From assembly GCF_002086275.1 (NCBI RefSeq), contig NZ_MVHT01000014.1:21481-85480 (forward strand): a stretch of 64,000 nucleotides of DNA. The letters are read 5' to 3'. The translations under genes and the position numbers were made by a program. Source of the DNA: Mycobacterium intermedium. GTDB taxonomy: Bacteria; Actinomycetota; Actinomycetes; Mycobacteriales; Mycobacteriaceae. The notes beneath the pieces were generated by a model. That model had not been told where the DNA came from and ran no database searches. It saw only the letters and a list, made by a program, of their open reading frames with translations. Positions 1-7,183 of the stretch are shown one piece after another (positions within the stretch are counted from its first letter, which is position 1; each line of letters starts with the position of its first letter).

Positions 1-419
1 GCCAAGTGCGGTGCAACCCGCGGCAACGTTTCCGGGTCCGGCGCCTCCGGCATCGTCGGTTGGTAGACGACTTGGGCAGCAGCAGGATCGGTGACCTTGA
101 ACGACGACATCGTCTCCATGAGAATCTTGCCGTGTTGGCGAGCGGTGACTCGACGCGCCGAAAATGTCCGCCCTTCTTGCAGATCAACCACTTCGAAGTC
201 CACCGGCAGGCGCGCATCACCGGGACGGAGGAAGTAGGTGTGCACACTGTGCGGCACACGACCCGGTGCGGTGTGGCTCGCGGCGAACAGCGCCTGCGCC
301 GAGATATGGCCCCCCAAGATGTGATTGGCCGGCGCGGGCAACTGCTGACCAATGAAGTTCCAGTCATCCACCCGTGTCAGCGACAGGGTGGCGAGCACGT
401 CGTCGAGCGAGGATGACAT
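1..419 (-). CDS. Acyl-CoA thioesterase II (TesB-like), 3' end cut by window edge
   Basis: The reverse strand is open from ATG at 419 to the window edge, about 139 codons with no stop, so the C-terminal half is missing. The translation begins MSSSLDDVLATLSL and contains GGHISAQALFAAS and VHTYFLRPGD, which match the first hot-dog domain of TesB/acyl-CoA thioesterase II. These enzymes hydrolyse acyl-CoA to free acid and CoA. The catalytic Asp/Gln/Thr residues of the second hot-dog would lie outside the window. It starts 54 nt after the CobW-type gene and is probably the last visible gene of the leftward phytochrome operon. The family assignment is firm; the substrate is unknown. Confidence 0.85.
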   Translation of the reverse strand, partial: MSSSLDDVLATLSLTRVDDWNFIGQQLPAPANHILGGHISAQALFAASHTAPGRVPHSVHTYFLRPGDARLPVDFEVVDLQEGRTFSARRVTARQHGKILMETMSSFKVTDPAAAQVVYQPTMPEAPDPETLPRVAPHL

Positions 420-473
420 CGGGAGTATCTTGCCCGACCGCCGGCAACGACCCACCGCCGGTCTGGACGACAC

Positions 474-1502
474 TCAGACGCCAATCCCCCGATACCTCTG
501 CAGTCGCCGCAACGCTGGGGCTGACGCAGCCCCCGCGGCGGGCCGCAGTGCCCCGGCCAGTGCCGCCCGTACTGCCCCAACGTTCAGGTGCATCCCGATC
601 GCCACCAGACAGCTTCCTTCGGCCCGTGGCGGCGCCTTGTCGATGTGAATCGCGTTGCCGACCAGATTGACGACGTAGCGCCGAACCGACCGGCCCTGCC
701 GGACTGCCACCACGCCCTTCAGCCGGAAGACGCCGGAGGGTGGCTGTTCGAGGAGGTCCAACAGTGGGTCGAGATCGATGCAGTCGGCGCAGCGTGCCGT
801 GACCGCGTCAGCGTGGACGTGGTCGTGCGCCTCGTCCGGTCCGGAGGCAAGCAACAAGTCACGAAACGATAGCTGCCCCAATGGATCAGGCTCGTCCAAC
901 GCATCGAAGAGCAGCGCGTGGTCGATTCGGCCACCGCTGGTGCCAACAACGACCACGCGCGGGTTACGTTGCGCTACCCGCTGTTTGACGCGTTCCACCA
1001 CCGCCGCCCGTTCGTCCTCCGGCACCTGGTCAAGTTTGTTGACGACGACGAGCGACGCGGCGCCGTAGCGCGCCGGGGGCAACTGGCTGCGGTCGACGGT
1101 GTCGAAGTGATTAGCGGCGTCGACGATGTCGACGATGCCGCCGCTACGCACCCCGGAAACCTTGCTGAATCCGATGATCCGTGCGATCGACACCGGATCG
1201 GCCACACCGCTGGCCTCGACGATGATGGCATCGAGGCGGCGCGCCGGGTCGGCGAGCTTTGTGAGGGCTTCGTCCAAACCGCCGTCATCGGGCAGGCAGC
1301 AGATGCATCCGCCAGCAATCGATGCCGGTTCGTCGATCTGGCCCGCTACCAGCCCGGCGTCGATGTTGAGTTCGCCAAAGTCGTTGACAACCACGCCGAT
1401 TCGCGTGCCAGGACTACGCAGCAGATGGTTGAGCAGCGTCGTCTTGCCGGCACCAAGGTGACCGGTGAGCGCGATGACCGGTATGGCGGACCGGCTGCTC
1501 AC
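474..1502 (-). CDS. CobW/COG0523 G3E-family GTPase (metal chaperone type)
   Basis: A 342-residue protein with Walker A GHLGAGKTTLL near residues 14-24, the metal-binding CxCC motif (GGCICC, about residue 65) typical of COG0523 zinc/cobalt chaperones, and the NKLD guanine motif (VVNKLDQV). The C-terminal part matches the CobW_C domain. The family delivers metals to client enzymes or acts in cobalamin synthesis. The GTG start at 1502 overlaps the stop of the upstream phytochrome-phosphatase gene (GTGA), so the two are translationally coupled. There is no histidine-rich stretch to point to zinc, and no cobalamin genes are near, so the metal and client are unknown. Confidence 0.88.
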   Translation of the reverse strand: MSSRSAIPVIALTGHLGAGKTTLLNHLLRSPGTRIGVVVNDFGELNIDAGLVAGQIDEPASIAGGCICCLPDDGGLDEALTKLADPARRLDAIIVEASGVADPVSIARIIGFSKVSGVRSGGIVDIVDAANHFDTVDRSQLPPARYGAASLVVVNKLDQVPEDERAAVVERVKQRVAQRNPRVVVVGTSGGRIDHALLFDALDEPDPLGQLSFRDLLLASGPDEAHDHVHADAVTARCADCIDLDPLLDLLEQPPSGVFRLKGVVAVRQGRSVRRYVVNLVGNAIHIDKAPPRAEGSCLVAIGMHLNVGAVRAALAGALRPAAGAASAPALRRLQRYRGIGV

Positions 1503-3781
1503 CGGTCAGCTGTGTGGCGCAGGGTGATGATGGTGACGTCGTCGTCGGTATTGCCCCACGCCATCGAACTCCAAATCCACGACGCGGTCACGTCGCGGGT
1601 ACGACCAAGGATCTGGGCCAGCCTGTCGAGACCGTCGTCGATCGCCTCCCCGCGTCGTTCCACCAAACCATCGGAATACATCACCAACGCGTGCCCGGCC
1701 TCCACCGTGAACGTACTGGGCGCATACGTGACGCCGGCAATGCCGATCGGCGGCGAGAGGCGTATCGGCGCCTGCACCGCGGGGTTCCCGGAGGGCGCCG
1801 CCGGGTTGGGTAGGTACGGCATCAGATGGCCGGCGGACGCGGCCTCCACGTGCCCGGAATCGAGATCGACCCGGGCGGCGATGATCGTGGCGAACGCGCC
1901 GGGCAGCATGTGCACACAGAAGTCATTGAGCTGGCTCAGCGCCCCGGCCGGTGTGGCGCCGGCGAACAACTGCGCGCGTAAGGCGTTGCGCAGCTGCGCC
2001 ATCGTGCCGGCGGCATTGACGCCGTGTCCCGCGACGTCGCCGATCAGCACGATCAGCCGGCCGTCGCGCAGTGTGAATGCGTCGTACCAGTCGCCGCCGA
2101 CGTTGTCGCCTGAGGCCGGTTCGTAGTGCGCGGACAGCTTCCAATTCTCGAGCTCGGGCATCGACTCCGGCAGCAGGCTTAGTTGCAGCGTCTCGGCGAG
2201 CCGCAGCGCACCCCGCGCGCGGCTGTACAGGGATTCGACCAGGTGGCGTCGCAGCGTCTCCGCCGATTCCGTCTCGCTCTGCGTCCACGGTTCGCTGCGC
2301 AGGCGCACGATCTCGCGCCACCGATCGAATGACTTGCGCGGACTGAGCCGCAGCTGGTCACCCTCGTTGACCGCGATGGTCTTGTTGTGCGGATCACCGC
2401 CCCAGTCCACCGAGCGCAGCACCTCGCGACGAAACCAGATTGCGTACTGCCCGTCGGGCAGGTTGAGAGCGAGCGCGCCGGCAGCCAACTGCGGGTCCAG
2501 GCCGAGGTCGGGTAGCTCGTCGGCCAGGCACTCGCAGCTCGCGATCTCCTCACCCGCGCCGCGCGCCCAGGCCGCGACCGCGGCCACGATCTCCGGGGAA
2601 GGAACTGTTCCCTGCGTCCGGCGGTCACCCTGGATGTCGACGACGACGCCGTCGGCAGGCACCAGATCGAGCAGGTCAGGCGCCCCGAGCAGCGCCGCCG
2701 ACAGTGATTCTCTGTCGTCCAAGGTCGCCGCGGTGAGTTTGGTGAGCAATGCCTGCGCGGCCAGCCGTTCTTGCAGCAAATCACCCTCGAAGCGGTCGAC
2801 GAGTCGCAATGACAGGGTCGAGCCGAGGAATTCGGCCGCCACCCGGGCGCCGAACGGCGGCAGATACGGACCGTCGTAGTGATGGCAGGCGATGAGCCCC
2901 CAGAGACGTCCGTGCCGCAGCAACGAGATTGACATCGACGCGCTCACGCCCATGTTCTGCAGGTACTCGATGTGTATGGGCGAGACACTGCGCAGTGTGG
3001 CGTAGGTGAGGTCCAAGGGCTTGCCGGTGTCGGGGTCCACCGTCGGAACGACGGGCGCGGGCACGTAGTGGACGTCCGAGATCAGACGTATCCAATTTTT
3101 CTCGTAGAGAGCGCGGGCTTGTGCCGGGATATCGGTCGACGGGTAATGCAGTCCCAGGAACGAATTGAGATCGTCACGTTTGGCCTCGGCGACGACCTCG
3201 CCGTTGTAGTGCGCGTCGTAGCGGTACACCATCACGCGGTCGAAACCGGTGAGTTCACGTACCGCGCGGGCGGCTGTGTCATACAGCTCGCCCAGCGTGG
3301 CGGCCCGGTTCAACTCCTCTACCGAGCCGCGCACCGCCTGATAGGTATTAGGAAAGGAGAAAGGCCGCTCGCCGTAGGCGATTTCGAGTTCGATGAGCAG
3401 GACGCGCCCGGGATCGCGATGCAGGATGGCGTCGAAGTTCTTCGACTCCCCGCCGACGTCGATCACACACTCGATGGGGTTGCGTTGGCGCAGATCACTG
3501 AACGTGGACGCGGCCTTCTCGATGCGCGCGGCCTCTTCGGTGCCGATCAGCGCCGACAGGTGCTGCCCCAGGACGGCCTCGACGGAGCGGCCTAGCAGGT
3601 CGGCGACGTTGGCGCTGATGTGGCGTATCGCGAAATCGGGCTCATGCACGACGGCAAGCACGCCCCGCGGTTGAATGCTGCCCGGGATGTGTATCGGCTC
3701 ACGGGCGCAGTTGTCTAGGTCGATCGGCGTGCCGACCGGGACAAGGTCGACGTGCTGACTGTCTGATGCGGATGGCGGGAT
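1499..3781 (-). CDS. Bacteriophytochrome (PAS-GAF-PHY) fused to SpoIIE/PP2C phosphatase; apparent ATC start
   Basis: The order is PAS_2, GAF, PHY, then a SpoIIE-type PP2C phosphatase. Phytochrome marks are the conserved N-terminal Cys in LDNCAREPIHIPGS (biliverdin attachment site of bacterial phytochromes; usual IQPHG here reads IQPRG), YPSTDIPAQAR and LIACHHY in GAF, and the PHY-tongue motif PRKSF. Phosphatase marks are GGDWYD, GDVAGHG and YSDGLVE, all metal-binding Asp positions kept. The first standard start (GTG, 3661) would delete the Cys and the start of PAS. The frame stays open upstream to a TAG, with no ATG, GTG, TTG or CTG. The only codon with a ribosome-binding site (AAGGGAG, 5 nt) is ATC at 3779-3781, giving 760 residues instead of 720. 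Probably a light-controlled Ser/Thr phosphatase, perhaps acting on anti-sigma antagonists. Confidence 0.85.
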   Translation of the reverse strand: MPPSASDSQHVDLVPVGTPIDLDNCAREPIHIPGSIQPRGVLAVVHEPDFAIRHISANVADLLGRSVEAVLGQHLSALIGTEEAARIEKAASTFSDLRQRNPIECVIDVGGESKNFDAILHRDPGRVLLIELEIAYGERPFSFPNTYQAVRGSVEELNRAATLGELYDTAARAVRELTGFDRVMVYRYDAHYNGEVVAEAKRDDLNSFLGLHYPSTDIPAQARALYEKNWIRLISDVHYVPAPVVPTVDPDTGKPLDLTYATLRSVSPIHIEYLQNMGVSASMSISLLRHGRLWGLIACHHYDGPYLPPFGARVAAEFLGSTLSLRLVDRFEGDLLQERLAAQALLTKLTAATLDDRESLSAALLGAPDLLDLVPADGVVVDIQGDRRTQGTVPSPEIVAAVAAWARGAGEEIASCECLADELPDLGLDPQLAAGALALNLPDGQYAIWFRREVLRSVDWGGDPHNKTIAVNEGDQLRLSPRKSFDRWREIVRLRSEPWTQSETESAETLRRHLVESLYSRARGALRLAETLQLSLLPESMPELENWKLSAHYEPASGDNVGGDWYDAFTLRDGRLIVLIGDVAGHGVNAAGTMAQLRNALRAQLFAGATPAGALSQLNDFCVHMLPGAFATIIAARVDLDSGHVEAASAGHLMPYLPNPAAPSGNPAVQAPIRLSPPIGIAGVTYAPSTFTVEAGHALVMYSDGLVERRGEAIDDGLDRLAQILGRTRDVTASWIWSSMAWGNTDDDVTIITLRHTADR

Positions 3782-4103
3782 TGTTTCTCCCTTTTGGTCA
3801 GGCTCTCGGTTCTGTGAGAAGGACTAGCCCGGCCATCAGGTTATCAAGGCGTCTCCTCTTCCACCGGCATTGATCGAAGCCAACCGTCAACACCGGCAAC
3901 GGCCCACTGCATGTCAGCTACTAGACGCCGCTGGCTCTAATTCCACACGCCGCAACAAGCGGGTTACCGCAGGACCAATGGGCGTAACAGGCTTTCTGTG
4001 AGTATGCGATGTATTGCAAAGGTGTTTACGGAAGCCGCACCAGCGGGGCAGGAAATGGTTAGGCTTCATCCACACAGCCGGGTACTGACGCGAGAGGGGC
4101 ACC
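3782..4103. other. Divergent intergenic region, phytochrome operon / PE_PGRS gene
   Basis: About 320 bases with no supportable gene. It must hold the promoters of the leftward phytochrome operon and the rightward PE_PGRS gene. A purine-rich GAGAGGGG sits 8-12 nt before the PE_PGRS GTG. I see no convincing operator or RNA structure. Confidence 0.5.
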
Positions 4104-5777
4104 GTGTCGTTCGTAACCGTGGCGCCTGAGTGGCTGAGCTCGGCGGCAGCGGAATTGGAAAGCATCGGCGCGGCGCTGAACGCGGCGAACGCAGCTGCGG
4201 CCGCTCCGACCACCCAACTCGCCGTCGCTGCAGCAGACGAGGTATCCGCCGCGGTTGCAACGTTGTTCGCCGGATTCGGCAACGAATATCAAGCGCTCAA
4301 CACGCAGGTCAGCGCCTTCCACCGGCAGTTCCTGCTGGCCTTGAACTCGGCAGCCGGTACCTATGCCTCCGCCGAAGCGGCGGCGAGCGTACCGCTGCTG
4401 GACGAGGTCTTGGGGGTCATCAACGCACCCACGCAACTGCTGCTGGGGCGTCCGCTGATCGGCGACGGAGCGCCTGGCACCGAAGCCAGCCCTAACGGCG
4501 GTGCCGGCGGCCTGCTGATAGGCAACGGCGGAGCCGGATATTCCTCGACGACACCTGGCGTAGGCGGCGGTGCCGGCGGCGCCGCAGGGTTGATCGGTAA
4601 CGGCGGCGCCGGGGGTGTCGGCGGGGCGGACGCGCCTGGCGGGGCCGGCGGCGCGGGCGGATGGCTGATCGGCAACGGCGGCTGGGGCGGCACCGGCGGC
4701 ATATCGACCACTCTTGTTAATGGCGGCGCCGGCGGCGCCGGAGGCAGGGCGTACCTGCTGGGCACCGGCGGAAACGGCGGGGCCGGTGGCCTGGGCACCG
4801 CCGCGAAACTTGGCACCGGCGGCGTCGGCGGCAGCGCCGGCCTGCTATGGGGCGGCACCGGCTTCAGCGGGCCTGGCATCGACGGCCGTACCGTCCCGAT
4901 GTCACTGGTCGCCGGCACCGAACCCGTCGTGAACCTCTCCGTCAATGGCGGAAACTATGCACCGATCCTGGTTGACACCGGGTCCGAGGGGCTCGTCGTC
5001 CAGATGAAGGACGTGGGAGGTCTACCGGGATTGCTGAAGATGGGCATCCCCACCGGCGGCATCAGCGTCAGCGCCTACAGCGGCGGATTGACCTACCTCT
5101 TCGCCTCCTACCCGACAACGGTGGACTTCGGCAATGGCATCGTCGCCGGACCCACGAACGTCAACGTCGTGCTCCTCTCGATCCCGACGTCTCCGTTCGC
5201 GATGGGCGCATATATCCGAAACTTCTTGCAGAACCCGTTTGTCACCCCGTTCGACGCTTACTTCGAGACGGCTGGCGTGGACGGGGTTCTGGGCCTGGGG
5301 CCCAACGCCGTTGGCCCGGGCCCCAGCATCCCGACGCAGGCATTGCCGGGCGATCTGAGTTCCGGCGTACTGATCGACATACCGGACGGCAAGCTGTGGT
5401 TCGGCCCGAATCCGCTACCCAACCCGGCCGACAACATATCGATCGTCGGATCGCCCATTGCCAACCTCTGGGTGTCCGTCAACGGCGCGCCACCTGTACT
5501 CGTCCCGTCGATCATCGACTCCGGTGGCGTGCAGGGCACCATTCCGGCATCGGTCATCGGTTCTTCAACCCTGCCCGCCGGAGCAACCATTCAGGTCTTC
5601 GCCGATGCCGCCGGCACCAAGTCCCTGTACAAGTTCGAAACGGATTGGTACAAGCCAACGGTGATTACCTCAGGCCTGATGAACACTGGCTTCCTGCCGT
5701 TCTGGTACCAGCCCGTCTACATCGACTACAGCCCGGCGGGAGTCGGGACCACGATCTTCGACCATCCGCAGCCCTGA
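4104..5777 (+). CDS. PE_PGRS protein with C-terminal aspartic protease domain (PecA/PE_PGRS35-like)
   Basis: 557 residues. The PE domain covers about 1-95 and ends with the type VII secretion signal YxxxE (YASAE, residues 87-91). A linker containing LIGDGAPGT follows, then about 140 residues of Gly/Ala-rich GGxGG repeats (PGRS), then a retropepsin/pepsin-like domain from about 275 to the end. Its two active-site motifs are visible: DTGS with Asp291 and DSGG with Asp472. Exported proteases of this type (PecA in M. marinum, PE_PGRS35/16 in M. tuberculosis) are ESX-5 substrates that process surface lipases and other PE_PGRS proteins. GTG start, as is common for PE genes. It stands alone between divergent and downstream regulators. 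Note the low-complexity PGRS makes the opposite strand look like a proline-rich ORF. Confidence 0.93.
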   Translation: MSFVTVAPEWLSSAAAELESIGAALNAANAAAAAPTTQLAVAAADEVSAAVATLFAGFGNEYQALNTQVSAFHRQFLLALNSAAGTYASAEAAASVPLLDEVLGVINAPTQLLLGRPLIGDGAPGTEASPNGGAGGLLIGNGGAGYSSTTPGVGGGAGGAAGLIGNGGAGGVGGADAPGGAGGAGGWLIGNGGWGGTGGISTTLVNGGAGGAGGRAYLLGTGGNGGAGGLGTAAKLGTGGVGGSAGLLWGGTGFSGPGIDGRTVPMSLVAGTEPVVNLSVNGGNYAPILVDTGSEGLVVQMKDVGGLPGLLKMGIPTGGISVSAYSGGLTYLFASYPTTVDFGNGIVAGPTNVNVVLLSIPTSPFAMGAYIRNFLQNPFVTPFDAYFETAGVDGVLGLGPNAVGPGPSIPTQALPGDLSSGVLIDIPDGKLWFGPNPLPNPADNISIVGSPIANLWVSVNGAPPVLVPSIIDSGGVQGTIPASVIGSSTLPAGATIQVFADAAGTKSLYKFETDWYKPTVITSGLMNTGFLPFWYQPVYIDYSPAGVGTTIFDHPQP

Positions 5778-5829
5778 GCGTGAATCCCACGACATGACAC
5801 GCCGATTCAGCGTCGCCTGATTCACGCTC
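5776..5829. repeat. Long inverted repeat after PE_PGRS gene, part of a dispersed intergenic element
   Basis: Perfect 11-bp arms GAGCGTGAATC (5776-5786) and GATTCACGCTC (5819-5829) enclose about 32 nt. The left arm begins at the PE_PGRS stop codon, so the hairpin could end transcription, although no U-run follows. The interior motif GACACGCCGATTC recurs in degenerate form at 43372-43410, so this is probably a dispersed palindromic repeat rather than a gene-specific terminator. Confidence 0.6.
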
Positions 5830-5855
5830 GAGGGGCAGGTCACGCCCGTTCGGAC

Positions 5856-5878
5856 TGCAAAGTTTGCAGAACGTGCAA
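5856..5878 (-). promoter_or_regulatory. TetR operator copy 1, upstream of the tetR gene
   Basis: On the minus strand this reads TTGCAnnnTCTGCAAA followed by nnnTGCA. The same pattern occurs in the opposite orientation at 6524-6546, with 17 of 23 positions identical. It contains the perfect dyad CTGCAAA-G-TTTGCAG (5855-5869). It ends 3 nt before the TetR start, so bound repressor would block its own gene. Confidence 0.65.
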
Positions 5879-5880
5879 TT

Positions 5881-6498
5881 ATGGTGGGCATGGCGAATCA
5901 GTTGGGCCTCCGCGAGCGACGGCGCCGCCAAACCAGCGCGGACATCCGTGGAGCGGCGGTGGAACTGGCGCAAGCGCGCGGCTGGGACAAGGTGACCATC
6001 GAGGAAATCTGTGCCCGGGCCGGTATCTCTGCCCGTACGTTCTTCAACTACTTCCCCAACAAGGAAGCGGCAATCGCCTACGGGCCTTCCGATTTGCCAC
6101 CCGAACTGGCGGACGATTTCGTCGCGGCCGGGCCCGCCCCGTATCCGGTGGTGCTGGCCGAACTGATCACGCTGGCCGCCCACCACCTGCGCGACATGCC
6201 ACCGCAACGCGAACAGGCCGTGTGCATGCTGGACCTGGCCAAGACGACCCCGGCGGTGCTGGCGGCGTTCCTCGCCGACCTGGAGCGATTCCAGACCCAG
6301 CTGACCGACATCGTCGCTCGACGCCAAGGCATGAGTCCCGATGATGAGATACCCGCGCTGATATCGGCTTTGGCGCTGACGGCCGTGCGTTCTGGCATCG
6401 AGCGCTGGTCCAAGAGCTATCCCACCGACACCGACGACACGCCGATGCCCTATGTCGAGCGTGCCGCCGCAATGGTCAACAGCATCTTCACGCGGTAA
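5881..6498 (+). CDS. TetR/AcrR-family transcriptional regulator beside mmpS-mmpL
   Basis: 205 residues. The N-terminal helix-turn-helix is clear (about residues 15-65: TIEEICARAGISARTFFNYFPNKEAAI, shown here only to name its core ISARTFFNYF). The C-terminal ligand domain is divergent. Two ATGs are possible, 5881 and 5890; the operator ends just before the first, so a leaderless or very short 5' end is likely. Position between two matching operator copies, with mmpS and mmpL downstream on the same strand, points to autorepression plus control of the lipid/siderophore/drug exporter. In M. tuberculosis a TetR gene (Rv0452) sits beside mmpS4-mmpL4, but I cannot show orthology. Confidence 0.88.
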   Translation: MVGMANQLGLRERRRRQTSADIRGAAVELAQARGWDKVTIEEICARAGISARTFFNYFPNKEAAIAYGPSDLPPELADDFVAAGPAPYPVVLAELITLAAHHLRDMPPQREQAVCMLDLAKTTPAVLAAFLADLERFQTQLTDIVARRQGMSPDDEIPALISALALTAVRSGIERWSKSYPTDTDDTPMPYVERAAAMVNSIFTR

Positions 6499-6523
6499 TT
6501 GACGTGACCGCCAACACATAAAC

Positions 6524-6546
6524 TTGCATACTCTGCAAAAACTGCA
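6524..6546 (+). promoter_or_regulatory. TetR operator copy 2, upstream of mmpS-mmpL
   Basis: TTGCAnnnTCTGCAAA plus nnnTGCA on the plus strand, the inverted twin of 5856-5878. It lies 26 nt after the tetR stop and about 200 nt before the mmpS start, where a promoter for mmpS-mmpL would be expected. Confidence 0.62.
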
Positions 6547-6748
6547 CATGATGTATCGTGACCTTTTGGTGACAGTCCAGCGCGGTCGCTCGTCGCGGAG
6601 TGTGCCGTAGCCGGCGCCAGCGGTCGCGGACCATGCCCGGTCATGCCTGGAGCCTGATCGACCACTACTACGCATTGCCGCTGTAATCCGTTGCAGCACT
6701 GTCTATTTCGTGAATCGCGCGCAGGGACGGGAAAGGAAATCGCCACGC

Positions 6749-7183
6749 ATGGGGATATCCAAGATCGTGCGCAACGCGTGGTTGCCGCTGTTGATCGTGG
6801 CGGTCGTCGTAGTCGGCGGTTTCGCCGTGACACGGGTCAAGTCCTTTTTCATCGCCGAGCAATCCGCCCCGGTGGGTGGCGCCAAGGTCGATGACTCCAA
6901 GCCGTTCAAGCCCAAGGTCGTCAAGTACGAGATCTTCGGCGCGGCGAGCCGTGCCAACGTCAACTACCTGGACCTCAACGCCGAGCCCCAGCGGTTGGAT
7001 GGCGCGCCGCTGCCGTGGACTTTGGTCCTCACCACGACCGCGCCTTCGGTATTCCCGACCATCTCGGCGCAAAGCGACGGCGATTACCTCGGTTGCCGGA
7101 TCACGGTCGACGACGAGATCAAGGACGAGAGGATTGCCAACGGCGTGCACGCCCTGACCTCCTGCTTGGTGAAATCGGCATGA
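6749..7183 (+). CDS. MmpS-family membrane/periplasmic accessory protein
   Basis: 144 residues from the ATG at 6749, preceded by GGAAAGGAAA. This start gives the typical MmpS beginning [19 protein letters not shown] and the usual family length (about 140). A GTG 13 codons upstream is open but adds a charged tail not seen in the family. One transmembrane helix (about residues 11-31) is followed by a periplasmic beta-rich domain. MmpS proteins work with their MmpL partner in exporting lipids, glycopeptidolipids, siderophores or drugs. The stop overlaps the mmpL start (ATGA). Confidence 0.92.
   Translation: MGISKIVRNAWLPLLIVAVVVVGGFAVTRVKSFFIAEQSAPVGGAKVDDSKPFKPKVVKYEIFGAASRANVNYLDLNAEPQRLDGAPLPWTLVLTTTAPSVFPTISAQSDGDYLGCRITVDDEIKDERIANGVHALTSCLVKSA

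Noticed and set aside
3914..4436. Minus-strand ORFs across the PE_PGRS start
   Set aside because: Overlap the PE domain; no family features or ribosome site.
4361..4945. 194-codon proline-rich ORF opposite the PE_PGRS gene
   Set aside because: It is the antisense reading of the Gly-rich PGRS repeats; the plus strand has PE, PGRS and protease domains.
7015..7179. Upstream extension of mmpL
   Set aside because: Lies wholly inside mmpS; the ATGA overlap at 7180 is the usual mmpS-mmpL junction.
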